The notes beneath the pieces were generated by a model, which saw nothing but the letters and a program-made list of their open reading frames with translations, made no database searches and was not told the DNA's origin. From positions 410,676 to 444,570 of the forward strand of contig JPZU01000001.1 in assembly GCA_000875945.1 (NCBI GenBank): a stretch of DNA of 33,895 nt. Direction: 5' to 3'. This document shows, piece by piece, positions 1 through 8,143 of this stretch. The number at the start of each line of letters is the position of its first letter. The first letter of the stretch is position 1. The DNA is from Lachnospiraceae bacterium TWA4 (GTDB taxonomy: Bacteria > Bacillota > Clostridia > Lachnospirales > Lachnospiraceae). The position numbers and the translations under genes were made by a program.

Positions 1-66
1 AAAAAACCTAAATTGAAAGAAGTTTTTTATTACAATTCACACGCAATGTCAGTAACAGTTTTTTAA

Positions 67-199
67 CTATTCCCCATTATTTTTAATTAATTCTTTTTGC
101 ATAATATAATCAACACCTAATTTGCTATAATAAGTTGTCGATGACTTTGTGTCCATTTGTTTAGGGTCATCATCTAAGTAGCAAAATTTTATCAAAAAT
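67..199 (-). pseudogene. Decayed 3' fragment of a GDPD-type lipoprotein gene
   Basis: Read on the minus strand, this stretch encodes the last ~35 residues of a protein that closely matches the C-terminus of the amidase/GDPD lipoprotein at 3176-4867. Both contain DDPKQMDTKSS and YYSKLGVDYIMQKELIK. The copy here runs five residues further (ends NNGE) before its TAG at 67-69. Nucleotide similarity is high from about 75 to 180 and fades towards 199, where the stop of the PARG-like gene lies. There is no start codon or catalytic part, so it is a remnant of a second copy, not a gene. It marks a recombination boundary directly downstream of the PARG-like gene. Confidence 0.8.
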
Positions 200-1037
200 T
201 CACCTTACATTTTTAATTTTTAAAAATTCTTGATAATTTTTTAATTTTGTACTTTTACAATATACTGCAAATTCGATAGTTTCAAAACAATCCTCAAACT
301 CATTCACTATTGAATTAAATGCTTGCACAACAATCTCTGGTGGATTGTAAAAAGCTCCACATCCAAAAGCCCCTAATATCAAAACTTCTGCTTCATTTTT
401 TTGCAGCTACAGAAAGAATTTTCTTCCATCGTTGTTCATGAAGTTTTTGTAATTCTTCCTCTGTAGGATTAAATGGTTTTAAATCAGAGGGCGAGAATCG
501 TAAATCAGGTGCTGCACAAGTAATTACATCTACGGAGTACCATTCATTGTCTGGTAATACATCCATTTCAAAATTATCTTCACGAAATACAACTACTCCT
601 GGAGTAAAAATACAGTCATCTAGATTTTCACGCCCCATTTTTTTCTGTCTAATTAATTCTCGATGTTTCATGTAAAAGTCTTCTACTGTTTTATCTGCAA
701 TTGCTGGATAAAGTGTACTAATTCTACAAATGCTTTCTTCTTGTGCCGTTGTACCTCTGACAACACCTCCACCTGGCGTAACAGATGAAGCAAAGTTTAA
801 TACACAAACTTTTTTCCCATTTTGTACATAAGTTTTAGCTGCTTGCATTGTTCGGTTTATGGTAACAACTACGTTTGCAGGTTTATTATATCTGTGAATA
901 ATATCTGCAATATTGTCCTCTTGCCAAATGATTAACTGATTACGAATTGAATTTTGTATAGCTTGGCTAAGTGTGGAGTTTTCTTTACATAGTTTCATAG
1001 TTTCTCTAAAAATAGTTATTCTGCCTTCTTGATTCAT
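200..1037 (-). CDS. Bacterial PARG-like macrodomain protein (TIGR02452 family), split by a frameshift
   Basis: Probable poly(ADP-ribose) glycohydrolase-like enzyme that removes ADP-ribose from modified targets in the cytoplasm. The N-terminal part (393-1037, 214 aa) has the helical region of the TIGR02452/DUF2263 family and the PARG signature: GGG at residues 89-91 followed by catalytic QEE at 99-101. The C-terminal part (200-382) carries the family block LGAFGCGAFYNPPE and lies in another frame. The frames join at a run of seven A (396-402, T on the plus strand): six or nine A would give one continuous protein of about 278 aa. The start at 1037 has AGGAGG six bases upstream. No partner ADP-ribosyltransferase is visible. 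Remnants of both neighbouring genes flank it, suggesting insertion by recombination. Family is confident; whether the gene is truly broken is not. Confidence 0.8.
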
Positions 1038-1377
1038 TTTATCCTCCTAATTACAATGTTTTTCTTATCACTTTATCACTCACTTCGTCAATAAATTTAA
1101 AAATCAGTATTTTCAACAAACAATCATATTATTATACTCTAGAAACATTACTATTGTATCACAATATTTCTGGGTCTTTGGAATTATTTTTTACGGCGCT
1201 TTTTTGCGACACTTTTTTAAACGACAACTCTAAAATTTGAAAATTCAATAAATTACTTTTTAAAATATTCTTTTATCACTTGTTCATTGAAATATTCATT
1301 CTTTCATTATACTATTAGTTATAACATAAACAGAATCTCCATTTTTATTAGGTCAATTTACATCAAAATCCCTATTT
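1038..1377. other. Intergenic region with a gene remnant
   Basis: This 340-base stretch holds the ribosome binding site of the PARG-like gene (AGGAGG just above 1037) and a decayed copy of the 3' end of the AlbA_2 gene (1131-1236, listed separately). The rest is AT-rich with no convincing open frame. A TATAAT-like hexamer at about 1131-1136 on the minus strand could serve the PARG-like gene, but I found no good -35 partner. No terminator hairpin with a T tract is seen after the AlbA_2 gene. Confidence 0.5.
1131..1236 (-). pseudogene. Decayed copy of the 3' region of the AlbA_2 regulator gene
   Basis: About 100 bases align at roughly 80% by eye with 1519-1665 inside the gene at 1378-2880. The shared part covers the ATT-GTATCA-AAT-TTTCTG-GTCTTTG block, the TTTTTTGCGAC repeat and the AACTCTAA end. 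The copy has only about two repeat units where the intact gene has five. It has no start and no long frame. With the GDPD fragment at the left edge it brackets the PARG-like gene with pieces of both partners of the downstream cassette. Confidence 0.75.
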
Positions 1378-2880
1378 TTACAATTTCTTATACTGCTTTC
1401 CTCTTGTATTTTTATCGGATATAATTTTGCCTAAATCTTCTAATTCTCTTAATAATTCTTTTACTCTAGTAGGTTTCAAATCTAAAATTTCTTCAAATTC
1501 TGCCACATGATACCATTTGTTATATTCCATAAACATTAATATTGTATCATAATGTTTCTGAGTCTTTGTAGTTATCTTTTTTGCGACGCTTTTTTGCGAC
1601 GCTTTTTTTGCGACGCTTTTTTGCGACGCTTTTTTGCGACGCTTTTTAAACGATAACTCTAATATCGTTCTGTCTGGTTCAAACTTTTCATCAATTATAG
1701 GTTCTTCCCAACCTTCATTATCCCAAACTGAAAATATTTCTGGTATCCCACTTCCAGCTCTTTCTCCAATACCTATTAAATTAAACATCTTTATCAGTGC
1801 TTTATTTCTAGGATCAGACTCTCCACCACGTTTCATTTGATATTTTCCTACGCGAATAGTACCAGGATTCTCAATGATAATTCTTTCAAGTTCATGCTTA
1901 ATTACAACTCCTCTAGGGATAAAGAAATCTGTATTTACTAAGCAATTTGCTAAAACTTCTCTTAATGCCTTATGCACAGGAGTGTCATCAATTCTATTTC
2001 CTCCACTCATCTTAAATGGAACTTTAATATTTGGATTCATAGCCAATTTATTATATACTTTAAAATAAAAATCAAATAAATTTCCTGTCCATTCCCCAGA
2101 ACTAGAATATAATCTGTCAGTCCATCTAAGTGTTGAATCAAATAGTTCCCTATAATCTAAAAAATATTCTGGATATTGTCGAACAATACGATATTCCTCG
2201 CCAAACATAAGAAGCCCTGCTGCTGTCGGATGAATAATTCCGTCCATACCTACTTCAGCTGCGCCAATTTTTTGTAAATATTCTACATCTTCTAAATCAA
2301 TCCATGGATGTGCAGGTTTAAATGCTCTATGTCTATTACGATACCCATACACTGATTCAATATCCAATTCTTTTACAGTCATTGTCTCAACTATATCCAT
2401 ATCCATTGTATTTTCAGTTTGATCTCTAAGCATAGATTTAACTTGTAAACTTGTACATTTATAATCTCCCGTATTTGTACGCTTATAAGTTCCATCAAAC
2501 ATATTATTATTAATATAAATTGGTTTATCAGACCTTTTAGCCATTGGTACATGGATAACAATAATCATATCATCATCTACTTCATAAGTTTCTACATCTT
2601 TTTCTGTTAAAAGATTCAAACTTACTTTCTGTCTATTATGAATAAGATTCCAAAAATCATCCAATAATTTTTCTTTATCTGCTAACTTTAACCCCGTGGT
2701 TTTCCAACTTCTATCATCTAGCTCTTTAATTCCTAGGATAATAACTCCACCATAGGTATTAGCAAACGCAGAGTAAGATTCCCAAAGTGCAACTGGAAGT
2801 CCACCTTTTGCTCTTTTAACTTCTCTTCGATTGTCTTCCTTATAATAATCAAATTTTGATAATTCAAATATTTTACTCAT
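1378..2880 (-). CDS. AlbA_2/Schlafen-type ATP-binding protein with C-terminal winged helix
   Basis: 500-aa cytoplasmic protein. The N-terminal ~140 residues match the AlbA_2 (Schlafen AlbA, divergent AAA_4) domain, with E-K-RA-GGLP and AFANTYGGVIILGI. The middle part resembles the RecG-related HATPase_c_4 segment, with HKALREVLANCLVNTDF and IGIGERAGSGIPEIF. A lysine-rich linker of SVAK/ASQK units (about residues 413-432) leads to a winged-helix-like end. Such proteins are usually annotated as transcriptional regulators or ATP-binding proteins; the ligand is generally unknown. Its ATG at 2880 overlaps the end of the XRE gene by 8 bases, so the two are translationally coupled and probably act together. 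The linker is encoded by a 13-base tandem repeat that could slip. Confidence 0.82.
   Translation of the reverse strand: MSKIFELSKFDYYKEDNRREVKRAKGGLPVALWESYSAFANTYGGVIILGIKELDDRSWKTTGLKLADKEKLLDDFWNLIHNRQKVSLNLLTEKDVETYEVDDDMIIVIHVPMAKRSDKPIYINNNMFDGTYKRTNTGDYKCTSLQVKSMLRDQTENTMDMDIVETMTVKELDIESVYGYRNRHRAFKPAHPWIDLEDVEYLQKIGAAEVGMDGIIHPTAAGLLMFGEEYRIVRQYPEYFLDYRELFDSTLRWTDRLYSSSGEWTGNLFDFYFKVYNKLAMNPNIKVPFKMSGGNRIDDTPVHKALREVLANCLVNTDFFIPRGVVIKHELERIIIENPGTIRVGKYQMKRGGESDPRNKALIKMFNLIGIGERAGSGIPEIFSVWDNEGWEEPIIDEKFEPDRTILELSFKKRRKKASQKSVAKKASQKSVAKKITTKTQKHYDTILMFMEYNKWYHVAEFEEILDLKPTRVKELLRELEDLGKIISDKNTRGKQYKKL
1577..1647. repeat. Tandem ~13-bp repeat inside the AlbA_2 gene, read in all three frames
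   Basis: GCGACGC cores sit at 1583, 1596, 1610, 1623 and 1636 on the plus strand, separated by T runs of 6, 7, 6 and 6 bases. Five copies are present with periods of 13, 14, 13 and 13 bases. Since 13 is not a multiple of three, successive copies on the minus strand are read as RRK, ASQK, SVAK, ASQK and SVAK. All readings are basic and soluble. Gain or loss of one unit would change the frame of the downstream winged helix. Confidence 0.85.
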
Positions 2881-3058
2881 TCAACTTCTCCATCTTGATA
2901 TAATATTCTAATAAACGCAATACATATTCTGGCGCATGACGATTGCCCAACTCCCACTCAGTTACTGTACGATAAGGAATATTAAAATATAAACAAAATT
3001 CCTTCCGATTCATTCCTGTACTTTTACGTAATTCTATAATTTTTTCTTGACAGTCCAT
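2873..3058 (-). CDS. Small XRE/Cro-C1-type helix-turn-helix regulator
   Basis: 61-aa DNA-binding protein beginning MDCQEKIIELRKSTGM. The helix-turn-helix is MNRKEFCLYFNIPYRTVTEW followed by ELGNRHAP, typical of XRE regulators. An in-frame ATG lies at 3088, but the start at 3058 is preferred because GAGGA lies about seven bases upstream and because the upstream ATG falls in the palindromic operator, close to the predicted transcription start. It probably represses its own promoter, which two palindromes overlap, and is co-transcribed with the AlbA_2 gene that it overlaps by 8 bases. Confidence 0.85.
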   Translation of the reverse strand: MDCQEKIIELRKSTGMNRKEFCLYFNIPYRTVTEWELGNRHAPEYVLRLLEYYIKMEKLNE

Positions 3059-3078
3059 TTTATTTCCTCGCAAATTTA

Positions 3079-3097
3079 AAATACACATTGTGTATTT
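3079..3097. promoter_or_regulatory. Perfect 19-bp palindromic operator
   Basis: AAATACACA-T-TGTGTATTT is a perfect palindrome with 9-base arms and a 1-base centre. It lies one base downstream of the -10 box, over the likely transcription start of the XRE/AlbA_2 operon. A bound repressor would block initiation. The XRE protein is the obvious candidate ligand; this is inferred from position. Confidence 0.75.
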
Positions 3098-3126
3098 ATT
3101 ATAGCATAGCTTCTTTAAATACGCAA
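3098..3126 (-). promoter_or_regulatory. Sigma-70-type promoter of the XRE/AlbA_2 operon
   Basis: On the minus strand TTGCGT (3126-3121) and a perfect TATAAT (3103-3098) are separated by exactly 17 bases. The start codon at 3058 lies about 40 bases below the -10 box. The -35 box is inside one palindrome and the start region inside another, as expected for an autorepressed promoter. Confidence 0.8.
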
Positions 3127-3133
3127 TGTGTAT
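3119..3133. promoter_or_regulatory. Second, imperfect operator over the -35 box
   Basis: ATACGCA-A-TGTGTAT has 7-base arms with one mismatch and shares the ATACxCA/TGTGTAT half-sites of the palindrome at 3079-3097. The centres are about 38 bases apart, near 3.6 helical turns. It covers the -35 hexamer. It probably binds the same repressor. Confidence 0.65.
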
Positions 3134-3175
3134 ATTAATATGATTATAAACTTTATTTAAATTTTATCTCATTAA

Positions 3176-4867
3176 TTATTTAATTAATTCTTTTTGCATA
3201 ATATAATCAACCCCTAATTTACTATAATAAGCTATCGATGACTTTGTATCCATTTGTTTAGGGTCATCATCATCTGGATAATAACCAAGTTTTAAACCTG
3301 CATCATGAACAAGTTTTACAGAATTCTTATCAATAATATGTGCATTAATTGCTTCACAACCTAATTTATTTGCCATTTCAATGCGCTCTTTTGTGACTTC
3401 TTTAGCAATCAAATACCACATACGTGCATTAGGATCTAATTTCTTAATTGTCTTTAAACAATCTCGCATACTATAAGGAGCTTGCCAAATCAATTGATTT
3501 TCCATCCCTTTTTTCTTTGCCATTTCATAAGCTTTTTTTATCATGGTAATACTGTCATTATGCCACTTAATATCAACAAGAGCAACCATATGATATTTTT
3601 TACAGATATCTAGATAATCATCAAATGAACAGATTTTTTCTCCTTCATGACCATATGTATCTTTATCAATTACAGCTTCTTTTACATAGAACCAAGGTTT
3701 TTTCTCAATTAATCCTTTTTTATTCGTATTCTCAGTTAGATTATCTTCATGACTTAGGCACAGCACTCCATCCGAAGTCATTCGAAGGTCTGCTTCTGCT
3801 GCATAAAGTCCTGCCTTTCCTGCTTCTTCAAAGGATAAGGCTGAATTTCCAGGAAATTGATTTCCAAGCCCTCGATGTCCAATGGATTTAAATTGAGTAG
3901 AACTATTCTCTGTTGATTCAAGAGTTTCTTTTTCTTTATCACTAAAATAAGTCTTCTCCTTATATACATTATCTTTACTATAATCTGTAGTAATAAGGGT
4001 AATTTTCTCTGTATAATTCTTTAGAGTAATTAATTTCTCTTTTCCCTGTTTTTTTTCAAATTTATAATAAGATGCAATTCCTAATGCATCTGCCCTTGCT
4101 AAAGCCTTAATCTTTTCATCTGTAGCAATATAGGTATTAAAATCTTTCTCATTATCTAAGAATGTGTGTTCAATCAAAATTCCAGGAATATTTTGTTTTT
4201 CACAATTGCGAATAATACTGTAATAGTCACATAATTCACCATTCGAATAGTGCGTGTCATTTTGGGCAACTCGAAACATTAATCCTTGATTCTCAATGCC
4301 AATATCTGATAATGCCTTTAAAATATAGCATCCCAATTCTTGACTAATTAATGAATTATCTTTATGCAATGCACCTCTTTGAACTAAGACGGTTGCTCCA
4401 TTTGTATAATCTGCAATCGTTCCTTTTCCATTGTTGTGAAGGCTAATTAAAATATTTGCATGATTAGCTACTGCCATAGGTACACGCTTTTCTAAATCAA
4501 TATCGCTATCATCTTCTCTAGTTAGATAGACTTTTACGTTCTCATATTCTTCTAAAGCCTCTTTTAAATAGAGGGCAATTTTTAAATTGACATCTTTTTC
4601 TGCTGTATGTGTTTTTAGATGTTCTGCACCAATTTGTTTTCCTCCATGTCCTGGATCTAATTGAATAATAAAGTCTTTCTTATCATCAGTTGGTTGGGAG
4701 TTAGATTCTGTATCCAAGCTACTAATATTTTCTTTTTTAGTTTGCTCTATAGATTCTTTTTGAGCTTTCGTTACAGTTTCTATTTCTTTTTCTTGTTTCA
4801 CACTACACCCCACTATGTTCAATAAATATACAATGGTGATTAATATAAAAATTAGTTGATTTTTCAT
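3176..4867 (-). CDS. Lipoprotein fusing N-acetylmuramoyl-L-alanine amidase (Amidase_3) and GDPD domains
   Basis: 563-aa exported lipoprotein. A signal peptide ends in a lipobox (LNIVGC, Cys21) and is followed by a polar linker. Residues ~65-265 form a zinc amidase that cleaves peptidoglycan stems: DPGHGG with His74, Glu90, SLHNN and the late glutamate in GILIEHTF. Residues ~325-563 form a glycerophosphodiester phosphodiesterase-like domain, with GHRG, EADLRMTSDGV, SHEDNL and ALVDIKW. The usual HD pair reads HED here. GDPD enzymes hydrolyse glycerophosphodiesters, so lipid headgroups or teichoic-acid backbones are possible substrates. The fusion suggests a cell-envelope remodelling enzyme on the outer membrane face. 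AGGAG lies about 12 bases above the ATG. A decayed copy of its 3' end is at 67-199. Confidence 0.87.
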   Translation of the reverse strand: MKNQLIFILITIVYLLNIVGCSVKQEKEIETVTKAQKESIEQTKKENISSLDTESNSQPTDDKKDFIIQLDPGHGGKQIGAEHLKTHTAEKDVNLKIALYLKEALEEYENVKVYLTREDDSDIDLEKRVPMAVANHANILISLHNNGKGTIADYTNGATVLVQRGALHKDNSLISQELGCYILKALSDIGIENQGLMFRVAQNDTHYSNGELCDYYSIIRNCEKQNIPGILIEHTFLDNEKDFNTYIATDEKIKALARADALGIASYYKFEKKQGKEKLITLKNYTEKITLITTDYSKDNVYKEKTYFSDKEKETLESTENSSTQFKSIGHRGLGNQFPGNSALSFEEAGKAGLYAAEADLRMTSDGVLCLSHEDNLTENTNKKGLIEKKPWFYVKEAVIDKDTYGHEGEKICSFDDYLDICKKYHMVALVDIKWHNDSITMIKKAYEMAKKKGMENQLIWQAPYSMRDCLKTIKKLDPNARMWYLIAKEVTKERIEMANKLGCEAINAHIIDKNSVKLVHDAGLKLGYYPDDDDPKQMDTKSSIAYYSKLGVDYIMQKELIK

Positions 4868-4894
4868 TGATCTAATAATCTCCTAGTATCTTTA

Positions 4895-5351
4895 CTATTT
4901 CATCATATTAATTAAAATATAACTCATAAGATTTTCATCATCTATAATTAAAGTATCTATCCACGTATTTTCAAAAGTATCCTATGAAATCTTTACGACT
5001 GTTTTAGGAATAATTATACTTCCTATTAAAGGACAATTTTCAAAAGCAAATTCTTTGATTTCAGTAATTCCGTCTTCAATTTCTATACGAAGTTTTTTTA
5101 TTTCTTCTTCAAAATCATCATCTATCTCATCATCATCTTGAGGTAGCATTTTTTTCCACAGCATAGTTGTCTAATGCACCTGTACCTTGAATTTTTAATA
5201 TACGGTTTTCCTTATCATAATTCCATGTCAAAGCTTTCTTAGTTTCAGAACTAATTTTTCGAGTATCTTGAAGGTTTTGCTGCTTTGAACAACCTATTAA
5301 CAAAATAATTATTATTGCTAGAATTATTAAATAGTTTTTTACTTTTTTCAT
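4895..5351 (-). pseudogene. Broken BspA-like leucine-rich-repeat lipoprotein
   Basis: The frame from 5351 encodes a lipoprotein signal (lipobox LIGC) and the BspA-type opening WNYDKENRILKIQGTGALDNY. It stops after the seven-A run at 5149-5155. The protein continues in the next frame (KMLPQDDDE, then ITEIKEFAFENCPLIGSIIIP, an LRR_5 unit) to a TAG at 4982-4984. Beyond that TAG the same frame runs 28 more codons with leucine-rich-repeat-like content (FENTWIDTLII) to 4895. So there is one frameshift and one in-frame stop. GGAGGG stands about six bases above the ATG. Even repaired (~150 aa) it is far shorter than typical BspA proteins, so it is likely a remnant of a surface protein or a minimal repeat decoy. 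Confidence 0.7.
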
Positions 5352-5368
5352 AACAACCCTCCAGTTGA

Positions 5369-5875
5369 TTAATATGGTCTTTCCATTCTAACTTTTTTTG
5401 TATTTTTTGTTAATTCTTTTATATAATTTGTATACTGTTTAACACTTACCTCTCTTCCTTTTATCCAAACATCTTTATAATTGCATTGATAAATAGACAT
5501 ACTCTCACCTGATGACTCTTTTGCAAGTGTTTCTAGTTTTCTTCCATCAAATACTACATATAGAGTAACCTTCATACTTGAAGATATTTCGTTTAAATAG
5601 ATCATACTTTTTGATTGATAAATTTCCATATCATAATATCCACCTATAAGCTCTCGAACTTTTCCATCTATATAAGAATAAATATAAGGTCGAGTTTCTA
5701 AGACAACTAATTCTGGCATCCCATCATTATTTATATCAATTAATTTTTTTAATTCTTCTTCACCTTCAATACTATAATTTTCATAAGCTTTCTTTGCTTT
5801 TTTAACATCTTCTTCTGTTATCTTTTTAGTCTCTTCTTTATTTAGATTTGTAAATAAAAAATCCACTATCTGCAA
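5369..5875 (-). CDS. C-terminal domain with an FG-GAP-like calcium loop; probably the end of the LRR protein upstream
   Basis: 168 residues of unrecognised family. The segment LIDINNDGMPELVVLE looks like the DxNxDGxxEL loop found in many Lachnospiraceae-type lipoproteins and may bind calcium. No credible start exists: the first possible start is a TTG without a ribosome binding site, inside the preceding leucine-rich-repeat frame. At the six-base run 5856-5861 the LRR frame could pass into this one if the run were one base shorter or two longer, giving a continuous protein. I therefore read it as the C-terminal part of the 5838-7845 gene or the product of a fusion between two genes. Stop at 5369, 18 bases before the next lipoprotein start. 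Confidence 0.5.
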   Translation of the reverse strand: MQIVDFLFTNLNKEETKKITEEDVKKAKKAYENYSIEGEEELKKLIDINNDGMPELVVLETRPYIYSYIDGKVRELIGGYYDMEIYQSKSMIYLNEISSSMKVTLYVVFDGRKLETLAKESSGESMSIYQCNYKDVWIKGREVSVKQYTNYIKELTKNTKKVRMERPY

Positions 5876-7845
5876 TAACTTTTACGCTCTTAGGAATTAA
5901 CAAATTTTTTAAGTTTTCACAATCAAAAAACGCATAACTTCCAATTTCTTCTAGTTCTTTTGGAAGAGAAACATCTGTTAAATTTTTACAAGCAGAAAAT
6001 GCTCCTAAATCTATTTTAACTATTCCTTTTGGAACTTCAATAGTATTGGATATTAAATCTACACATCTCAAAACTTTGTTATTATCATTATCAATAAATA
6101 ATCCGCTTTCTACTTTATACTTAGAATTTTCACTACTTACTTGAATGTTTGTTAAATTTTGACAATCCGAAAAAGCCATTGATCCAATCTGTATAACATT
6201 CTTTGGTATATTTATATGATCTAACTCATCACAATTCATAAATGCAGAATGTTCAATAACCTCTATAGACTCTGGAAGAATTATAGATTTTAGACTATCA
6301 CAATTTGCAAAAGCTAACGTTCCAATTTGAGTAACGCTATCAGGAATAATAATACTTTTTAGTTGATCACAATTATCAAATAACGTAGACTCAATTCTTG
6401 TTATACCATTAGGAATTATCATTTGCTCTAGCTTATCACAATTTGCAAAAGCTCCACTTCCTAATACCTGTACACTATTTGGAAGTTCTGCATTTTTTAG
6501 ATTAGTACAATTTCTAAATGCATTAACTCCAATTTTTCTAAGCCTTCTGGAAGATTCATGTTTAATAAACTAGTACAATAAGAAAAACTCTCATTTCCTA
6601 TTTCTTTTAAACTTTTTGGAAGCTCTACTTGCTTTAACTCTCCACAACTATCAAAAGCCCTGTCTCCAATCTTTTCTAATCCTTCTTCTATAATAACTGT
6701 CTTTAATTCAAATGAAGTTGAAAAAGCTCTATCTCCAATTTCTTTGACACTTTTGGGGATTTTTACAGATGTTAAATCTTTTTGATAAAATACGCCATCT
6801 CCAATTTTTTCTACTCCTTCTGGTATTTCTAAATTTTGAGGAATATCAAATGAACTCCATATTAATTCTTTCGTTGATTGATTAATTAATAATCCATTTT
6901 CCATCTTAAACACAGAATTATCCTTATCTACTTCAATTTCTCTATAACCCTCTAAATCATTTACAACAATATTTGTTGTATCTTTAGAGATTACTAGCTT
7001 ATCACTTTGTTCTTTTTCATCCTCATCGTCATATTCATAGTATTCTTCATCGTATTCTTCATAGTATTCTTCATATCCATTACAATTTGCTAAAACTTCC
7101 TTTGTTTCTTTATTTATTAATTGTTTATCTTTTATTTCTAGAAAAGGATTTTCTTCGTCTACTTTAACAGTAACAGACCATTCAGAAAACACTGTTTCTC
7201 CCAATTCCTCTACATCTTTAGAAATATATACAGGTATTCTACTTCTACATCCAGCCAATGCATAAGAATCAATTCTCTTTATACCATCAGGAACTTCTAT
7301 TATCTCCACTTCTTTATCAGGAACCCAAACTAATTCATGTGAATTTTCATTAATTAGCATTCCATTATCTACTTTAAATGCAGGATTTTTTGCTCCTACA
7401 TAAACTTCCTCTAATTTAATACACTGAAAGAATACGCCTTCTTCAATATCTGTTATTTCTTCTGGCAATTCTATACTCTCCCCAGTCTCACGACAACACC
7501 ATAGTAATTTATGTGTATTTTTATCAATTAACATTCCGTTTTCTGTCTTAAAAGTTGAATTATCTGAATCTACATGTACCTCCATTAAATTCATACAATC
7601 AATTAAAGTCCCTTTTCCTATATCTGTAACTTCTTTTGTAATTTCAACACTATAAATAGTATCCTTTTGATCTGGACTTGGAATTTTATCATCTTCTATG
7701 TTTTTGTTATTGTTAAAGTTCCATCTTCTAATGTCCATGAAGGAATTTCTTCTGAAAATTTTTGAGTCTGCTTATTACTTGAACAAGCTACTAGAAAAAT
7801 TATACTAATTATTAACCCTAATCCAAATTTTTTTATGTTTTTCAT
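5838..7845 (-). pseudogene. BspA-like leucine-rich-repeat lipoprotein, frameshifted
   Basis: Surface lipoprotein with LRR_5/BspA repeats (LKxIxIPxSVxxIGxxAFxxC), alternating with blocks of the type FKxENGMLIDxxxxELxW. The true start is the ATG at 7845: the signal peptide ends LVAC and continues to WTLEDGTLTIT before a frame change at the T run 7701-7705. A second change at 6533-6537 joins PEGLEKIGVNAFRNC to the frame ending at 5838. Both runs are five bases; six would restore the frame. An acidic, tyrosine-rich patch (EEYYEEYDEEYYEYDDEDE) lies at about 7010-7075. Repaired, the protein is ~660 aa, or ~820 with the domain at 5369-5875. AAGGAG sits 12 bases above the ATG. BspA-type repeats usually mediate surface binding; the ligand here is unknown. 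Confidence 0.72.
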
Positions 7846-8143
7846 GTGTATAATTGACTCCTTATTCAATTCAAAATTTAATTTTTTTCTTTAATTGCAT
7901 ATATGCCTAAGTAAGTGTTATCCCTTCAAGAAACTTTAATATGCATCACTTTTTTAATATCATTGCGATTAAGAATAGACTTTCTAATTTATTTCTCACT
8001 AATACTATAGCCATAAAAATTCATTGGATGTTCTAAAGTGTAAACCATAAACCATAAATCTTCCTTTTATAATTTTTCAAAAAGCTTACTTATATTTTTT
8101 GTTATAGTATACATATTCGAAATAATCCATATATTTTTCAATT
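7846..8143. other. Intergenic region separating the secretion operon from the surface-protein genes
   Basis: About 300 AT-rich bases between the last lipoprotein of the long operon and the BspA-like gene. It holds an AAGGAG-type ribosome binding site for the BspA-like gene near 7858-7863. I see no open frame longer than about 16 codons, no T-tracted hairpin and no clear promoter, though this is the only gap between 8.1 kb and the right edge large enough for a transcription boundary. Confidence 0.45.

Noticed and set aside
393-402. Programmed -1 frameshifting at the seven-A run in the PARG-like gene
   Set aside because: Joining the two frames requires skipping one base (or adding two), not re-reading one, so a classical -1 slip at an A run would not produce the full protein. 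A run-length error or mutation is simpler.
1038-1140. Promoter of the PARG-like gene
   Set aside because: TATAAT-like and TTGAAA/TTGACG-like hexamers occur, but none are paired at 16-18 bases; in AT-rich DNA this is expected by chance.
1577-1647. CRISPR-like repeat array
   Set aside because: Units are 13-14 bases with T-run spacing only, no unique spacers, and lie inside an open coding frame.
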